A stretch of DNA of 64,000 bases from JACKAQ01 sp020634975 [NCBI: Calditrichia bacterium]. GTDB lineage: Bacteria > Calditrichota > Calditrichia > RBG-13-44-9. Positions 8,736 to 17,904 of this stretch are shown here, one piece after another (within the stretch, counting starts at the first letter, position 1; each line of letters opens with the position of its first letter). A program made the translations under genes and the position numbers. The stretch lies in contig JACKAQ010000002.1 of assembly GCA_020634975.1 (NCBI GenBank), forward strand, positions 1 through 64,000, in the 5' to 3' direction. The notes under the pieces are model-generated. The model was given only the letters and a program-made list of their open reading frames with translations, was not told the origin of the DNA and did not search any database.

Positions 8736-10160
8736 TCAAATCGCGAGTTGCAGCGCCCGCTGGCGATACAAATGTTCGAACAAGTTGCCTTCGTGCGGTT
8801 GATCCCAACTGATCCGGTAGGTCGGTAGCGCACCGATGTTCAGTCGCTCCACATGTGGTGATGCGAACAATTCCCGGATAAATGCTTCGTCATTTGTAAT
8901 TGCCGTGACAACCAGCGAACTGCCTATTTGATGCAATATTTCGTTTTGCGGCGATTCGCAAACGCTGAGATATGGGAACAGAAATTCCGTATTTGCCAGC
9001 GGATGGTGGTGATCCGCACAAAAAGTGACGGTCGGCAACAGAAATGTGCAGCCGAAATCCCGCACCAATCGTGAATGTCCGCGAATGGTTTCCGTAACAT
9101 CAATTGCGCCGGGTTCGGTTAACTGGCTGTCGATCATCTCGCTGATGCGTTCGGCAACGAGGGGATTGGCAAACGCAGGCAATTGCGCCGCCGGATCGTC
9201 CAGCGATCGCGCGGTGAACGCCGCAAATTTTTTGGCGATAGCTTCGGCAATTGCCTTGCCGTGACGCGGCACCCACACACCGGATGCGTTGATACAGCTT
9301 CGCCCGCCGTTTGCCGCTGCCGAATCGACGATCACGTCGATAAATTCTTCCCAGCGATCGATCAAATCTTCCCCGATGATAATTTTGCTCCACCCCGGAC
9401 CGTGAATTTGAACACGCGGATCTTTTTTCCACGGCGCAACGGTTGATTTATCGCCAAATAGCATGGAGCGACCGGTTTTCAGCAGAATTTCCGCCGCGCC
9501 GGTGTAGTTGGTCGGATAAATATTGAACGCCTCCGGCGGTGCACCGGCAGCGATAAACGCACGGGCAATCCGCAACGGTGTCCACGGTTCCTGGCTGCCC
9601 GGTTTCAGCACCAGCGGCACTTTCAACGGGATTGCCGGAACCCACAGCGAATGCACGCCCGGCGAGTTGCTCGGTAGTATGGCGCCGAGGGCGTTTGTTT
9701 CGCGGAGGAAGCTGAGCGGGCGATCGTTATGAACCACGTAGCCGCTATCGAGAATTGACAAATCCAGTCCGCGCGTCAATCCGCCAAGTACTGCGCCCAT
9801 ATTTTCCAGTACGTGGGCAATTTTTCCCATATTTGCCCGGCACAACGATGCCGGCATTCCGGTAGTGGCGGAGAGTTGCTGCACATAATCATCTGCGGTT
9901 TGGTTGCTGTTTTCATCAATTGGCAAAGTGGCGTTCAGAAATTGATCAGCGGTTTTTTTGCAGATTTCCAGCAAATCAGCAATCGGTATTTGCTGCAACG
10001 CAGACTGCGCATCGGCAATATTGCGCAAATCCCGTGCAATCATTCCGGGATTCGCCTGGCTCACTTCCGCAACCGTTTCACCGGACTGAAAGTGGGGGAG
10101 TGGCTGCAAATCCAGGCTGCGGTAGGTTTTACCGCCGCGTAAAATGGGGATATGTATCAT
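8736..10160 (-). CDS. aldehyde dehydrogenase-family acyl reductase (EhpG-like)
   Basis: A 474-residue aldehyde dehydrogenase superfamily enzyme. The catalytic Cys is in GGRSCINASG (near residue 288). The cofactor-binding segment KPGSQEPWTPL and the general-base region are recognisable, but overall it is divergent from ordinary ALDHs. I chose ATG 10160 because AGAGG lies ten bases upstream; the frame extends to 10205 without support. It begins 22 bases after an AMP-forming ligase-like gene. The pair resembles acyl-adenylase/reductase couples such as EhpF/EhpG of phenazine pathways and, functionally, LuxE/LuxC. Reduction of an activated acid to an aldehyde is inferred, and the substrate is unknown. 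Confidence 0.75.
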   Translation of the reverse strand: MIHIPILRGGKTYRSLDLQPLPHFQSGETVAEVSQANPGMIARDLRNIADAQSALQQIPIADLLEICKKTADQFLNATLPIDENSNQTADDYVQQLSATTGMPASLCRANMGKIAHVLENMGAVLGGLTRGLDLSILDSGYVVHNDRPLSFLRETNALGAILPSNSPGVHSLWVPAIPLKVPLVLKPGSQEPWTPLRIARAFIAAGAPPEAFNIYPTNYTGAAEILLKTGRSMLFGDKSTVAPWKKDPRVQIHGPGWSKIIIGEDLIDRWEEFIDVIVDSAAANGGRSCINASGVWVPRHGKAIAEAIAKKFAAFTARSLDDPAAQLPAFANPLVAERISEMIDSQLTEPGAIDVTETIRGHSRLVRDFGCTFLLPTVTFCADHHHPLANTEFLFPYLSVCESPQNEILHQIGSSLVVTAITNDEAFIRELFASPHVERLNIGALPTYRISWDQPHEGNLFEHLYRQRALQLAI

Positions 10161-10182
10161 TAAGTAACCTCTAAATTTTAAA

Positions 10183-11271
10183 TCAGTAAACGCCAACCAC
10201 AACACTCTGCTGGAACCGGGAAAACAATCGTAAATTGCTCACGCCGTCATACGGGAAATCCGGTAGCGGAACGGCGCGCTCGCCCTCATCGCGTTCGGGG
10301 AATCGCGGCATAAAAAATTCGCGGGTTAGGGTGGTCAGCAGCACGCGGCCGGTTTGCCCGTAGTCCACCGGTTCGTCAAGATTGTCCGGGTTGACAATTT
10401 CGAAAACGGCGCGCGGATGCGGCGGATAATAAGTGATCGCATAATTATCTGCCGGATCGAACGGTTTGCACACGGCTAAGCCCATCAGCGTGTTGCCGTA
10501 TGTCGGGCGAAAATCGATGCCGGGCACCAGCTCTTCGCGTGCAAAACGGTGAAATTGGGCATTCATTTCCGTACCGCCGCAAAAAATGCCGCTGATGCCG
10601 TATTTGCGCAAATCGATTTTATCGCAAAGCGCTTCCAGCAATTTTGGCGTAGTAAACACGCAGCGAATGTTGTCGTGTGCCCGCAAAATTTTCAACACCT
10701 GATCGATCACATGATCTTTATACAGCGCCAATTCCTGGTGTTCGCCGCGTTTGATCAATTTATTTACCCAGCGCGGATCGAGATCGACAAAAAAGCAGAT
10801 GCCGCCGCGATGCTGGCACAAATGCTCCACCGCCAGCCGCAACCGTCGCGGACCGCTCGGACCAACCATCAGCCAGTCTGCGCCGTGCGGAAATGTTTCG
10901 CGCGGGAGGGTTTGGCTGAACATTTCGTAATCCGTTTGGAAATCGCGAATGTTGATGCGCGATTTGGGAATGCCGGTGGAACCGCCGGTTTCGAAAATAT
11001 AAATCGGTTGATCTGCCAGCGCTTTTGGCACCCATCGCCGCACCGGACCGCCGCGCAGCCATTCATCCTCAAAATGCCCGAGGAGCTTTAAATCGTCGAA
11101 TCCGCCGATTTCTTTGCGCGGGTCGAAAGCGAGTTTTGTGGCGAAATCGATCCAGAACGGCGTGCCGTTGTTCGGGTCAAAATGCCAACGGACGATTTCC
11201 CGAACGTGAGCATCCAGCCGCTCTTTGGCGATTTTTATTGAATTGACCAGTGAAGGCGAAAAAATATCCAT
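10183..11271 (-). CDS. acyl-adenylate-forming enzyme (EhpF/PaaK/LuxE-like)
   Basis: A 362-residue member of the adenylate-forming superfamily, shorter than normal acyl-CoA ligases (about 430-550). The ATP-binding P-loop motif FETGGSTGIPKS is near residues 92-103, with a later GGTEMN motif and YGNTLMGLA (A5-like). The usual C-terminal lid with its catalytic Lys appears reduced. The start ATG 11271 has AGGA about eight bases upstream. It is the first gene of a two-gene unit with the aldehyde dehydrogenase. EhpF-type acyladenylases have this size and activate a carboxylate for reduction. The substrate here is unknown and no phenazine genes are nearby. Confidence 0.75.
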   Translation of the reverse strand: MDIFSPSLVNSIKIAKERLDAHVREIVRWHFDPNNGTPFWIDFATKLAFDPRKEIGGFDDLKLLGHFEDEWLRGGPVRRWVPKALADQPIYIFETGGSTGIPKSRINIRDFQTDYEMFSQTLPRETFPHGADWLMVGPSGPRRLRLAVEHLCQHRGGICFFVDLDPRWVNKLIKRGEHQELALYKDHVIDQVLKILRAHDNIRCVFTTPKLLEALCDKIDLRKYGISGIFCGGTEMNAQFHRFAREELVPGIDFRPTYGNTLMGLAVCKPFDPADNYAITYYPPHPRAVFEIVNPDNLDEPVDYGQTGRVLLTTLTREFFMPRFPERDEGERAVPLPDFPYDGVSNLRLFSRFQQSVVVGVY

Positions 11272-11428
11272 GTGATTTTCCTGTTGCGTTGCAGATTGTT
11301 GGCGACGATGGCGGCAGTCGCGCCGGAAAAGTTCTGTTGTGATTGCAAATTTATTATAAACAGAAAATGTTGAATCCGCTACTTTTTTCGGAAATTATAT
11401 GATTTTTCAGGAATGAAAGCGGCTGTTT

Positions 11429-13525
11429 TTATTGAAGATATTGGATATCCGATTTACGACCCATAATCAGCAGCCGGTCACCGGATTCGATGCAGTAATC
11501 CGGCAGCGGCATTGCTCCGGGACGATTCGCAAACGTATGTGCGCCGGTTTGCTGTTTGCGAATTAAAATGACTTCCACTTTGTAGCGGGAGCGAATATTC
11601 AGGTCGCGCAGCGTTTTACCGATGAAGCTGTTTGGCGGATCAATTTCGACCAGCGAATACCCCTCAGCAAGCTCGATTGTGCGTTCCTTGCTGACCGCTG
11701 TAACCACGCTGTGCATGCCACCGGCGAGATCGTATTTGAAAATTTCCCGGTTATACGCATCGATGACGCCCTTTCGCTGAACGGAACCGACCAGCCGGTT
11801 GCTGTCCCGGCTTTCCAGTACCGGCAGTTCATCTACGTTAAATCTGCCGAAATGATGCATCACCAAATCCAGGTTATCGTCCAGATGCAGCGCAACCGGC
11901 GGCGGATGGGCAAGATCGGCCGCAATCACCACGCCGGAAAGATAATCCTCATCTTTCAAAAATTGTTTGATTTCGCCGATGGAAAATGAGCCGATCATCT
12001 CGTTATTTTCGCGGACAACAAAAAATTCATTGTGCGGGCTGTGCATCAATCGCCGGATTAAATCGGTGAATGACGAATTGCCGGGCACGCGTTCGATATC
12101 CGCGTTCAGCACATCGCGAACCTTTATGTTGCGCAATACGTTGACATCGCGTCCCTCGAAGATGTTCAGCCCTTTGCGCTTCAGCTTCATCGTGTAGACG
12201 CTTTCCTTTTTGAGATAGGTCGCGATGAGTACGGACATGATGCAACTCAACATCAGTGGGGCAATCACCCGGTAGTCATTCGTCAATTCGAAAATGATCA
12301 AAATTGCCGAAATCGGCGCGTGTGTGGTGCCGGCAACCATCGCGCCCATGCCAACCAGCGCATACGCGCCGGAATCTGCGGCAAGCTGCGGCTGCCATTG
12401 ATGGGTGAGATCGCCGATAAACGAACCGAGCATCGCGCCGATAAACAGCGACGGTGCAAAAACACCGCCGGAGCCGCCGGAACCCAGCGTTGCGGATGTG
12501 GCGATAACTTTCAGGAAAATGAGAACAATCAATACCCATTCCACATTTCTGCCCCACAGCGCATCGTTAATCGATTCGTAACCGACGCCGTAAATTTGCG
12601 GAAACACCAGCGCGATAATTCCCACAACCAACCCGCCGGCCGCCGGTTTTAGCACCGCCGGAATTTTCAATTGATCGAACCAGTCCGTTGTTCGATACAG
12701 CGTGATGATGAACAGCACCGCCAGCAATCCTGCCAGAATTCCCAACACCGCATACGGCAGAAATTCAAACGCGCTAACCACTTTAAAAGCAGGCACTTCG
12801 AACGCCGGAAAATCGCCGATAAAATGCCGGGAAATAACCGTTGCCACCACAGCGGAAATAACAATCGGGCTGAATTGGGTGACGCCAAAATCGCCGATGA
12901 TCACCTCAACCGCGAACAGCGCACCGGCGATGGGTGCGTTAAAAGTAGCGGCAATGCCCGCCGCCGCGCCGCAGGCTACAAACGTGCGTAACCGTCGGGC
13001 GGAAACCGCCAGCAGTTGCCCGACGGCCGAACCGATCGCCGAACCGATGTGGATGATCGGACCTTCACGTCCCGCCGAACCGCCGGAACCGATGGTGATG
13101 GTTGCTGCCAGAATTTTGCTGATGATCACCCGCGGACGGATCGCACCGCCACGAATGGCAACCGATTCCATTACTTCCGGCACACCGCTGCCGCGCACTT
13201 CGTGGGCGATATACTGGACAATCGGTCCGACCAGCAGCCCGCCGACAGCCGGGAGCAGCAGGCGCTGCCACCACGGAATATCGAACAGCCAAACGGTGGA
13301 ATAATCCCAGGTCTGGAAAAAAATCCGGTGGGCAAATTTGATGAGAAACCGGAAACCGATCGCACCGAACGCGCCCAACGCGCCAATTACGATGGCGGAA
13401 ATAATCATGAAGACATGTTCCGCGCGACGGATACCGCCAAAAAAAGCCTGCGTTTGGGCAATAAACGCGCGGCGCAACCGGATGAGCTGTACAGTGGATT
13501 TTTTAAGCGTTCTGTTTAGCGGCAA
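11429..13525 (-). CDS. ClC-type chloride channel/transporter with CBS and TrkA-C domains
   Basis: A 698-residue membrane protein: a ClC core (about 1-440), a CBS pair (about 470-600) and a C-terminal TrkA-C/RCK-C-like domain (about 615-698). The selectivity elements GSGVP and GREGP (gating Glu) are intact, and GGVFAPS matches the third filter segment. At the internal proton-glutamate position of E. coli ClC, the motif here is LFAVEV, so Val replaces Glu203, as in channel-type ClCs. The likely start is TTG at 13525, preceded by CAGGTTGAATACGA; the first internal ATG would remove conserved sequence. It is divergent from a second ClC gene. Confidence 0.88.
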   Translation of the reverse strand: MPLNRTLKKSTVQLIRLRRAFIAQTQAFFGGIRRAEHVFMIISAIVIGALGAFGAIGFRFLIKFAHRIFFQTWDYSTVWLFDIPWWQRLLLPAVGGLLVGPIVQYIAHEVRGSGVPEVMESVAIRGGAIRPRVIISKILAATITIGSGGSAGREGPIIHIGSAIGSAVGQLLAVSARRLRTFVACGAAAGIAATFNAPIAGALFAVEVIIGDFGVTQFSPIVISAVVATVISRHFIGDFPAFEVPAFKVVSAFEFLPYAVLGILAGLLAVLFIITLYRTTDWFDQLKIPAVLKPAAGGLVVGIIALVFPQIYGVGYESINDALWGRNVEWVLIVLIFLKVIATSATLGSGGSGGVFAPSLFIGAMLGSFIGDLTHQWQPQLAADSGAYALVGMGAMVAGTTHAPISAILIIFELTNDYRVIAPLMLSCIMSVLIATYLKKESVYTMKLKRKGLNIFEGRDVNVLRNIKVRDVLNADIERVPGNSSFTDLIRRLMHSPHNEFFVVRENNEMIGSFSIGEIKQFLKDEDYLSGVVIAADLAHPPPVALHLDDNLDLVMHHFGRFNVDELPVLESRDSNRLVGSVQRKGVIDAYNREIFKYDLAGGMHSVVTAVSKERTIELAEGYSLVEIDPPNSFIGKTLRDLNIRSRYKVEVILIRKQQTGAHTFANRPGAMPLPDYCIESGDRLLIMGRKSDIQYLQ

Positions 13526-13653
13526 TCGTATTCAACCTGTTATTTTTCGTGCAAAGTTAACGGCAAAACGATGCAATTGCCATTATTTTTTGAGGGTTAG
13601 CGGCATTAAATTGTATTTTGACTGCGATCTGTGACTTATGTGGAAATAAGCCT

Positions 13654-13682
13654 GAGATTCCTGCATTCGCAGGAATGACACC
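13654..13682. repeat. dispersed palindromic repeat, single-hairpin copy
   Basis: ATTCCTGC (13657-13664), loop ATTC, GCAGGAAT (13669-13676), then GACACC. This is nearly identical to the left half of the copy at 1494-1557, including the flanking GAG and GACAC. It lies in the 256-base divergent gap between the two ClC genes, so it may affect the promoter region of either, but there is no direct evidence for that. Confidence 0.72.
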
Positions 13683-13781
13683 TACCGGCAATGATATTCC
13701 GTCAGTTAAACAAGTACACAAAAATAATCACGCAGCTTTTCTTTTGGGATTTCAACACCTAAATTTACACGCTTGAAAAAA

Positions 13782-15887
13782 ATGAATTTGAAAATGGAAA
13801 GAATAAAGAAATTGAAAAAATACATGCGGCTGATGCACCGAAAAGGTGTGCGATTACAGCGCAAATTAGCAGAATTGGGATTGCCGGATTACAGTATCGT
13901 TACCATTTTTTCGGTTGCCATCGGTATCGCTACCGGTTTGGCGGCCGTGTTGTTTCATGATACGGTGCATCTGATTCGCCATTTTTTGTTTGATGATATC
14001 GGAAATCATTTTTTCGGCAAATGGTCTTGGTTGATCATCGTGTTTCCTGCCGCAGGCATGTTGCTGCAAAGTTTGATGATCCAGTTTGCGCCGGAAGTTG
14101 CCGGGCGTCGCGGTGTGCTGGAAGTGATCAAAGCTGTGGCGTTGCGCGGCGGTCACATCCCATTTCGCACTACGTTATTCCATTTTCTGGCACCGGCGAT
14201 AAATATCGGTTCCGGCGGAACTGTCGGACCGGAAGGTCCGATTGCCCAGTTGGGCGGCGGTGTTGCCAGTAAACTGGGCGCGGTTTTCGGATTATCCGAT
14301 TCCCGCCGGCGCATGTTTACCGCAGCCGGTTCCGGCGCTGCCATTGCCGCCGTATTTAATACACCATTGGGCGGCGTTTTTTTTGCGCTGGAAGTTATTT
14401 TGCTTAACGATTTTCATGCACCCACGTTTTCCGCACTGATTTTGGCATCGGTTTCCGCGAGCGCGGTTTCGCATATGTTTTTGGGTGACCAGCCGGCTTT
14501 TGTGTTTACGCAGCTACACAGCGGAACCGTTAGTCATTACTATCTGTATGCCATTTTGGGATTATCTGCGGGACTTGTTTCGCTGTATTATTTGCGATAT
14601 ACCGATCAGGTCAGTCGCATTCTGCGATTATCCGCTATCTCAAAAACACCACGCTGGCTGCGGATGACCACCGTCGGGTTGCTGGTTGGTATCTGCGGTT
14701 ATTATTACCCGTTGATTTTCGGTGTCGGTTACGATGCCATTAACGCCATGCTGGCAGATGCGCTCAGTTGGAAAACCGTATTTGTTTTATTATTGATGAA
14801 ATTTGTGCTGGTGCCAATGGTGTTGGGGGTCGGCGGTTTCGGCGGGATTTTTGCGCCGTCGCTGTTTATGGGCGGGTGTCTCGGCTTCCTTTTTGCCACA
14901 TCGTTAAATGTGCTGGGCGGGATGAGTCTGGATATCACGGCATTCGTTCTGGTCGGGATGGGCGCGGTACTCGGCGGCATCAATTCGATTCCCATTTCGG
15001 CAATCCTGATCATTTTTGAAATGACCCGCGAATATTCCTTTATGCTGCCGCTGATGTTGGGTGTCGTTATCAGCACCACCATTGTGCGGCTGGCACTCCG
15101 CGATTCCATTTACAACCGTAAACTGGAGCAGCAGGGCTACCGGCTTTCCTCCGGGCGCGATACCAATATTCTCCGCCGCCTGCTCGTTCGCGATAACATG
15201 CGAAATGATGTCATGCTGATCGAAGAAAACCTCAGCCTGCCGGAATTGGTAGAGCGAATGCTGGAAAATCCCCATCACACATTTTATACGGTAAACAGCG
15301 AGAAAAAAATTACCGGGATGATTTCCGAAAGCGAGCTGCGCCCGATCATCACCGATTACGAAACGCTGCGCTCGCTGGTGGTTGCCCACGATGTTACCCG
15401 TCCCGGCGTTATCACCGTTCGCGATGATGACAATTTGCAAAATGTGATGCAGATGTTCGCCAAAAATAACGTGGATGAATTTCCGGTAATATCCGCATTG
15501 CAATCGGGAAAGGTGATCGGCGCTATCCGTCGGCAGGATGTGCTGCTGGCATACAATCGCGAAAGCCTGAAGTTTAATCTGGTGGATGGGTTTGCCAATG
15601 AAATCCGCACCCTGGAAAAAGCCAAATCGGTCAGCGTTTCCGGCGATTACAGTTTGGCGGAACGTCCGGTGCCGCCGCGGTTTATCGGCAAAACCATTGC
15701 GGGCTTGCGGTTGCGAAACGAATACAATGTGGAAGTGCTGATGATCCGGCAGTTACACCCCTTCGCGCATGCCGATGATGCGCATCCGGTAATTATGGCA
15801 TCACCGGATTACCAGATCCACGAAGGCGATACGCTGGTGCTTTTCGGGAAAGATTCCGCAATCGAAAAAACAGCCAACTGGAAATGA
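13782..15887 (+). CDS. second ClC-type protein with CBS and TrkA-C domains, altered filter
   Basis: About 701 residues with the same architecture as the divergent neighbour: ClC membrane core, CBS pair, C-terminal TrkA-C-like domain. The gating Glu is kept (GPEGP) and GGIFAPS is present. The first selectivity segment, GSGVP in the neighbour, reads RRGVL here, so the filter Ser and Pro are lost. The proton-Glu position is Val (FFALEV). It could be a regulatory paralogue, a different-anion carrier or a non-selective channel. The start is uncertain (TTG 13773, ATG 13782 or ATG 13794), with no clear ribosome binding site; I take ATG 13782. Confidence 0.87.
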   Translation: MNLKMERIKKLKKYMRLMHRKGVRLQRKLAELGLPDYSIVTIFSVAIGIATGLAAVLFHDTVHLIRHFLFDDIGNHFFGKWSWLIIVFPAAGMLLQSLMIQFAPEVAGRRGVLEVIKAVALRGGHIPFRTTLFHFLAPAINIGSGGTVGPEGPIAQLGGGVASKLGAVFGLSDSRRRMFTAAGSGAAIAAVFNTPLGGVFFALEVILLNDFHAPTFSALILASVSASAVSHMFLGDQPAFVFTQLHSGTVSHYYLYAILGLSAGLVSLYYLRYTDQVSRILRLSAISKTPRWLRMTTVGLLVGICGYYYPLIFGVGYDAINAMLADALSWKTVFVLLLMKFVLVPMVLGVGGFGGIFAPSLFMGGCLGFLFATSLNVLGGMSLDITAFVLVGMGAVLGGINSIPISAILIIFEMTREYSFMLPLMLGVVISTTIVRLALRDSIYNRKLEQQGYRLSSGRDTNILRRLLVRDNMRNDVMLIEENLSLPELVERMLENPHHTFYTVNSEKKITGMISESELRPIITDYETLRSLVVAHDVTRPGVITVRDDDNLQNVMQMFAKNNVDEFPVISALQSGKVIGAIRRQDVLLAYNRESLKFNLVDGFANEIRTLEKAKSVSVSGDYSLAERPVPPRFIGKTIAGLRLRNEYNVEVLMIRQLHPFAHADDAHPVIMASPDYQIHEGDTLVLFGKDSAIEKTANWK

Positions 15888-16198
15888 CGCTTCCCGGCAC
15901 TTATAATAATTCTTGTTCTACCGTTCTTGTTACCCATAACCTGTTTTTGCCACCCACGAAGTGGTGCCTTTTTCAAAAGACAGGGGGAATCACAAAGTAA
16001 TATTACGGCACCATTTTCTTTGATAAAGGCTTGTTTTTAATGATCATAACCCTGTTTTTCAAAACCGTCTTTTTTGATTTGTTTTTTTAAATCTAATGGA
16101 CGCTGTGGCGAAAATGTGTAACGCTAGTAACTTCATATGAAAATGAGATTATTCTCCGAAGAAGCGCTTTCGATACCTTTGCAGGAATGACGGAGTGG
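15888..16198. other. intergenic region between convergent genes, repeat remnant
   Basis: 311 bases without a gene between the ClC stop and the GroES-like stop. It is AT-rich with T-runs near 16060-16090 but no convincing stem before them. At 16179-16192, TTGCAGGAATGACG matches the right arm of the dispersed hairpin repeat without its left arm, so it looks like a truncated copy. Nothing else is recognisable. Confidence 0.5.
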
Positions 16199-16600
16199 TC
16201 ACTCAAAATCCAGTGGCGACGTATCATCCGCTTCGAGCGGTGGCAGTTCAACCTGATCGCGGACTAGCAGTAAAATAGCGCTTTGCGGCACCACAAAATA
16301 TTCTTCATTATCATATTTGATTTCCACCGCGGCTTTTCGCAAAAACAATGCATAATCGCCGATCCGCGCTTCCATCGGGATGTATTTCGGTGCGTTGTCA
16401 TCGCTGCGGCTCCATGGTTCATCGCCGATCGACGACGGGTCCGCCAGCGGAATGCCCGGCCCAGTTTTGAAAATATAGCCGCGCTGAACGTCGTCGCGTT
16501 CTTTCACGGTTTGCGGCAGGTATAAACCCACCTGCGTTTTTTCTTCGGAAGTATCGGGACGAATCAACACGCGATCGCCCAAAACGATAATTTCTTTCAT
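16199..16600 (-). CDS. GroES-family co-chaperonin variant
   Basis: A 133-residue Cpn10-fold protein, longer than normal GroES (95-100). It opens MKEIIVLGDRVLIRPD, and ARIGDYALF and EYFVVPQSAILLLV follow as the usual barrel strands. The mobile loop region reads EEKTQVGLYLPQTV instead of the classical GGIVLP, and an insertion of about 20 residues (around ADPSSIGDEPWSRSD) plus an acidic C-terminal tail account for the extra length. No groEL is adjacent. I chose ATG 16600, with AAAGG eight bases upstream, over TTG 16618. The role may be that of a specialised co-chaperonin; binding to GroEL is not shown. Confidence 0.8.
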   Translation of the reverse strand: MKEIIVLGDRVLIRPDTSEEKTQVGLYLPQTVKERDDVQRGYIFKTGPGIPLADPSSIGDEPWSRSDDNAPKYIPMEARIGDYALFLRKAAVEIKYDNEEYFVVPQSAILLLVRDQVELPPLEADDTSPLDFE

Positions 16601-16647
16601 GTTAACCTTTGATTTCAATAGATTTACAGATGTTTAATATTTGCCAA

Positions 16648-16989
16648 TTATCCGGGCGGCCAGGTCATCGCGCGTCCGCCGAGCAAGTGCAAATGGATGT
16701 GAAATACGGTCTGATTTGCCGATTTGCCGTTGTTGAATACCAGCCGGAATCCCGACTCGCTGATCTCCAACTGTTCGGCAACATTTTTGGCGGTGCTGAT
16801 CAATTTGCCCATCAATTGTTCGTCCGCATCATCCATTTCGGATACTTTGCCGATGTGCTTTTTCGGGATGATCAGCGCGTGTACCGGTGCCACCGGATTC
16901 ACATCGTGGAACGCCATCACATGCTCATCTTCGTAAATTTTTTTGGACGGAATCTCACCGTCGATAATTTTGCAGAAAATGCAGCTCAT
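16648..16989 (-). CDS. hinT: HIT-family purine nucleoside phosphoramidase (HinT-like)
   Basis: A 113-residue histidine-triad hydrolase of the Hint branch, acting on AMP-linked phosphoramidates or acyl-adenylates in the cytosol. The triad HIHLHLL places His at 97, 99 and 101, with the catalytic His likely at 99. The N-terminal CIFCKI cysteines and later His residues fit the zinc-binding variant. The C-terminal WPPG is the usual end. AAGGTG precedes the ATG by six bases. It lies 47 bases upstream of the GroES variant and 184 downstream of rsmE. Confidence 0.93.
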   Translation of the reverse strand: MSCIFCKIIDGEIPSKKIYEDEHVMAFHDVNPVAPVHALIIPKKHIGKVSEMDDADEQLMGKLISTAKNVAEQLEISESGFRLVFNNGKSANQTVFHIHLHLLGGRAMTWPPG

Positions 16990-17173
16990 AAAATCACCTT
17001 GTTTTAATTGAACTTGCAGTCAATAATATAATCAATCGGGATGAAAAAATCGGGGAAAATTTTAACCGGGGAGTAATTGCCACAAAGTCGCAAAGTGCGC
17101 GAAGGGAAAATGGGATTATTGTGTGTTGCAGGAATCTCCAACCTGACCACATTTATAAATTTGCAGCGAAAAA

Positions 17174-17887
17174 TCATTTCAAAAAAAGAGATTTGATTTG
17201 CGTGGCAGCGACAATTGCCGCGGTTTCTGCGCGGAGAATGGCGTTGTCCAGTTTCGCGAAACGGAAATTCGCGGCGTCTGCGATGGCAATTTCTTTTGCG
17301 GAAAACCCACCTTCCGGTCCGATCGCAACGCTGATTTTCTGCGTAGAATGTTGGCAAAATTGACCAACCGGCTGCGAAGACGGGTCGAGATGCGCCAACA
17401 TCCGCACCGTGTTTTCCTGCAATTCTTCTGCAGCCACCCAATCGGAAAAAGACATCGGTTCGCGCAGTTCCGGCAGCCAGGCGATGCCGCTCTGCTTCAT
17501 CGCGCTGACAGCAATTTTGCGAGAGTGGTCAATTTTAAAATGGCGCACGCTGGTGTGTTCGCAAATCAACGGCTGGATCGTGGCAACGCCCAATTCAGTC
17601 AATTTTTCGATCGCCCAATCCATCCGGTTGGGGCGAATGCAGGAAATGGCGATCTGCAATTGCGGTTCCGGACGGGAAATCTGTTCGATGGATTGAATGC
17701 TGCACTGAACGGTTTTGCGGGTTTGTCCGGTGATGGTCGCGGTTGCCATCAGTCCGTCGCCGTTGGCGATCGTCACAGTTTCACCCGCGTGTTTGCGAAA
17801 CACCCGGATAATGTGGTGGCTCTCATCCGGCGAAAGTTCGATCGTTTCGCTGGTTGATAAGAGGTCTGGCGCGTAAAATCGTTCCAT
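17174..17887 (-). CDS. rsmE: 16S rRNA (uracil-1498-N3)-methyltransferase
   Basis: A 237-residue SPOUT-class methyltransferase that uses S-adenosylmethionine to methylate U1498 of 16S rRNA. An N-terminal PUA-like RNA-binding domain occupies roughly residues 1-70. The trefoil-knot SAM site is at the C-terminus, with the motifs IGPEGGFSAKEI and LDNAILRAETA, the latter corresponding to the family LGxRILRxETA, with Asn-Ala in place of Arg. Length is typical. It starts 17 bases after the BamA-like gene ends, so the two are probably cotranscribed. Confidence 0.92.
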   Translation of the reverse strand: MERFYAPDLLSTSETIELSPDESHHIIRVFRKHAGETVTIANGDGLMATATITGQTRKTVQCSIQSIEQISRPEPQLQIAISCIRPNRMDWAIEKLTELGVATIQPLICEHTSVRHFKIDHSRKIAVSAMKQSGIAWLPELREPMSFSDWVAAEELQENTVRMLAHLDPSSQPVGQFCQHSTQKISVAIGPEGGFSAKEIAIADAANFRFAKLDNAILRAETAAIVAATQIKSLFLK

Positions 17888-17904
17888 TGCTAACTATCTG
17901 ATTA

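Noticed and set aside
8736-11271. True luxCE bioluminescence genes
   Set aside because: No luxAB, luxD or luxG nearby, and the dehydrogenase does not show LuxC-specific sequence; only the reaction logic is similar.
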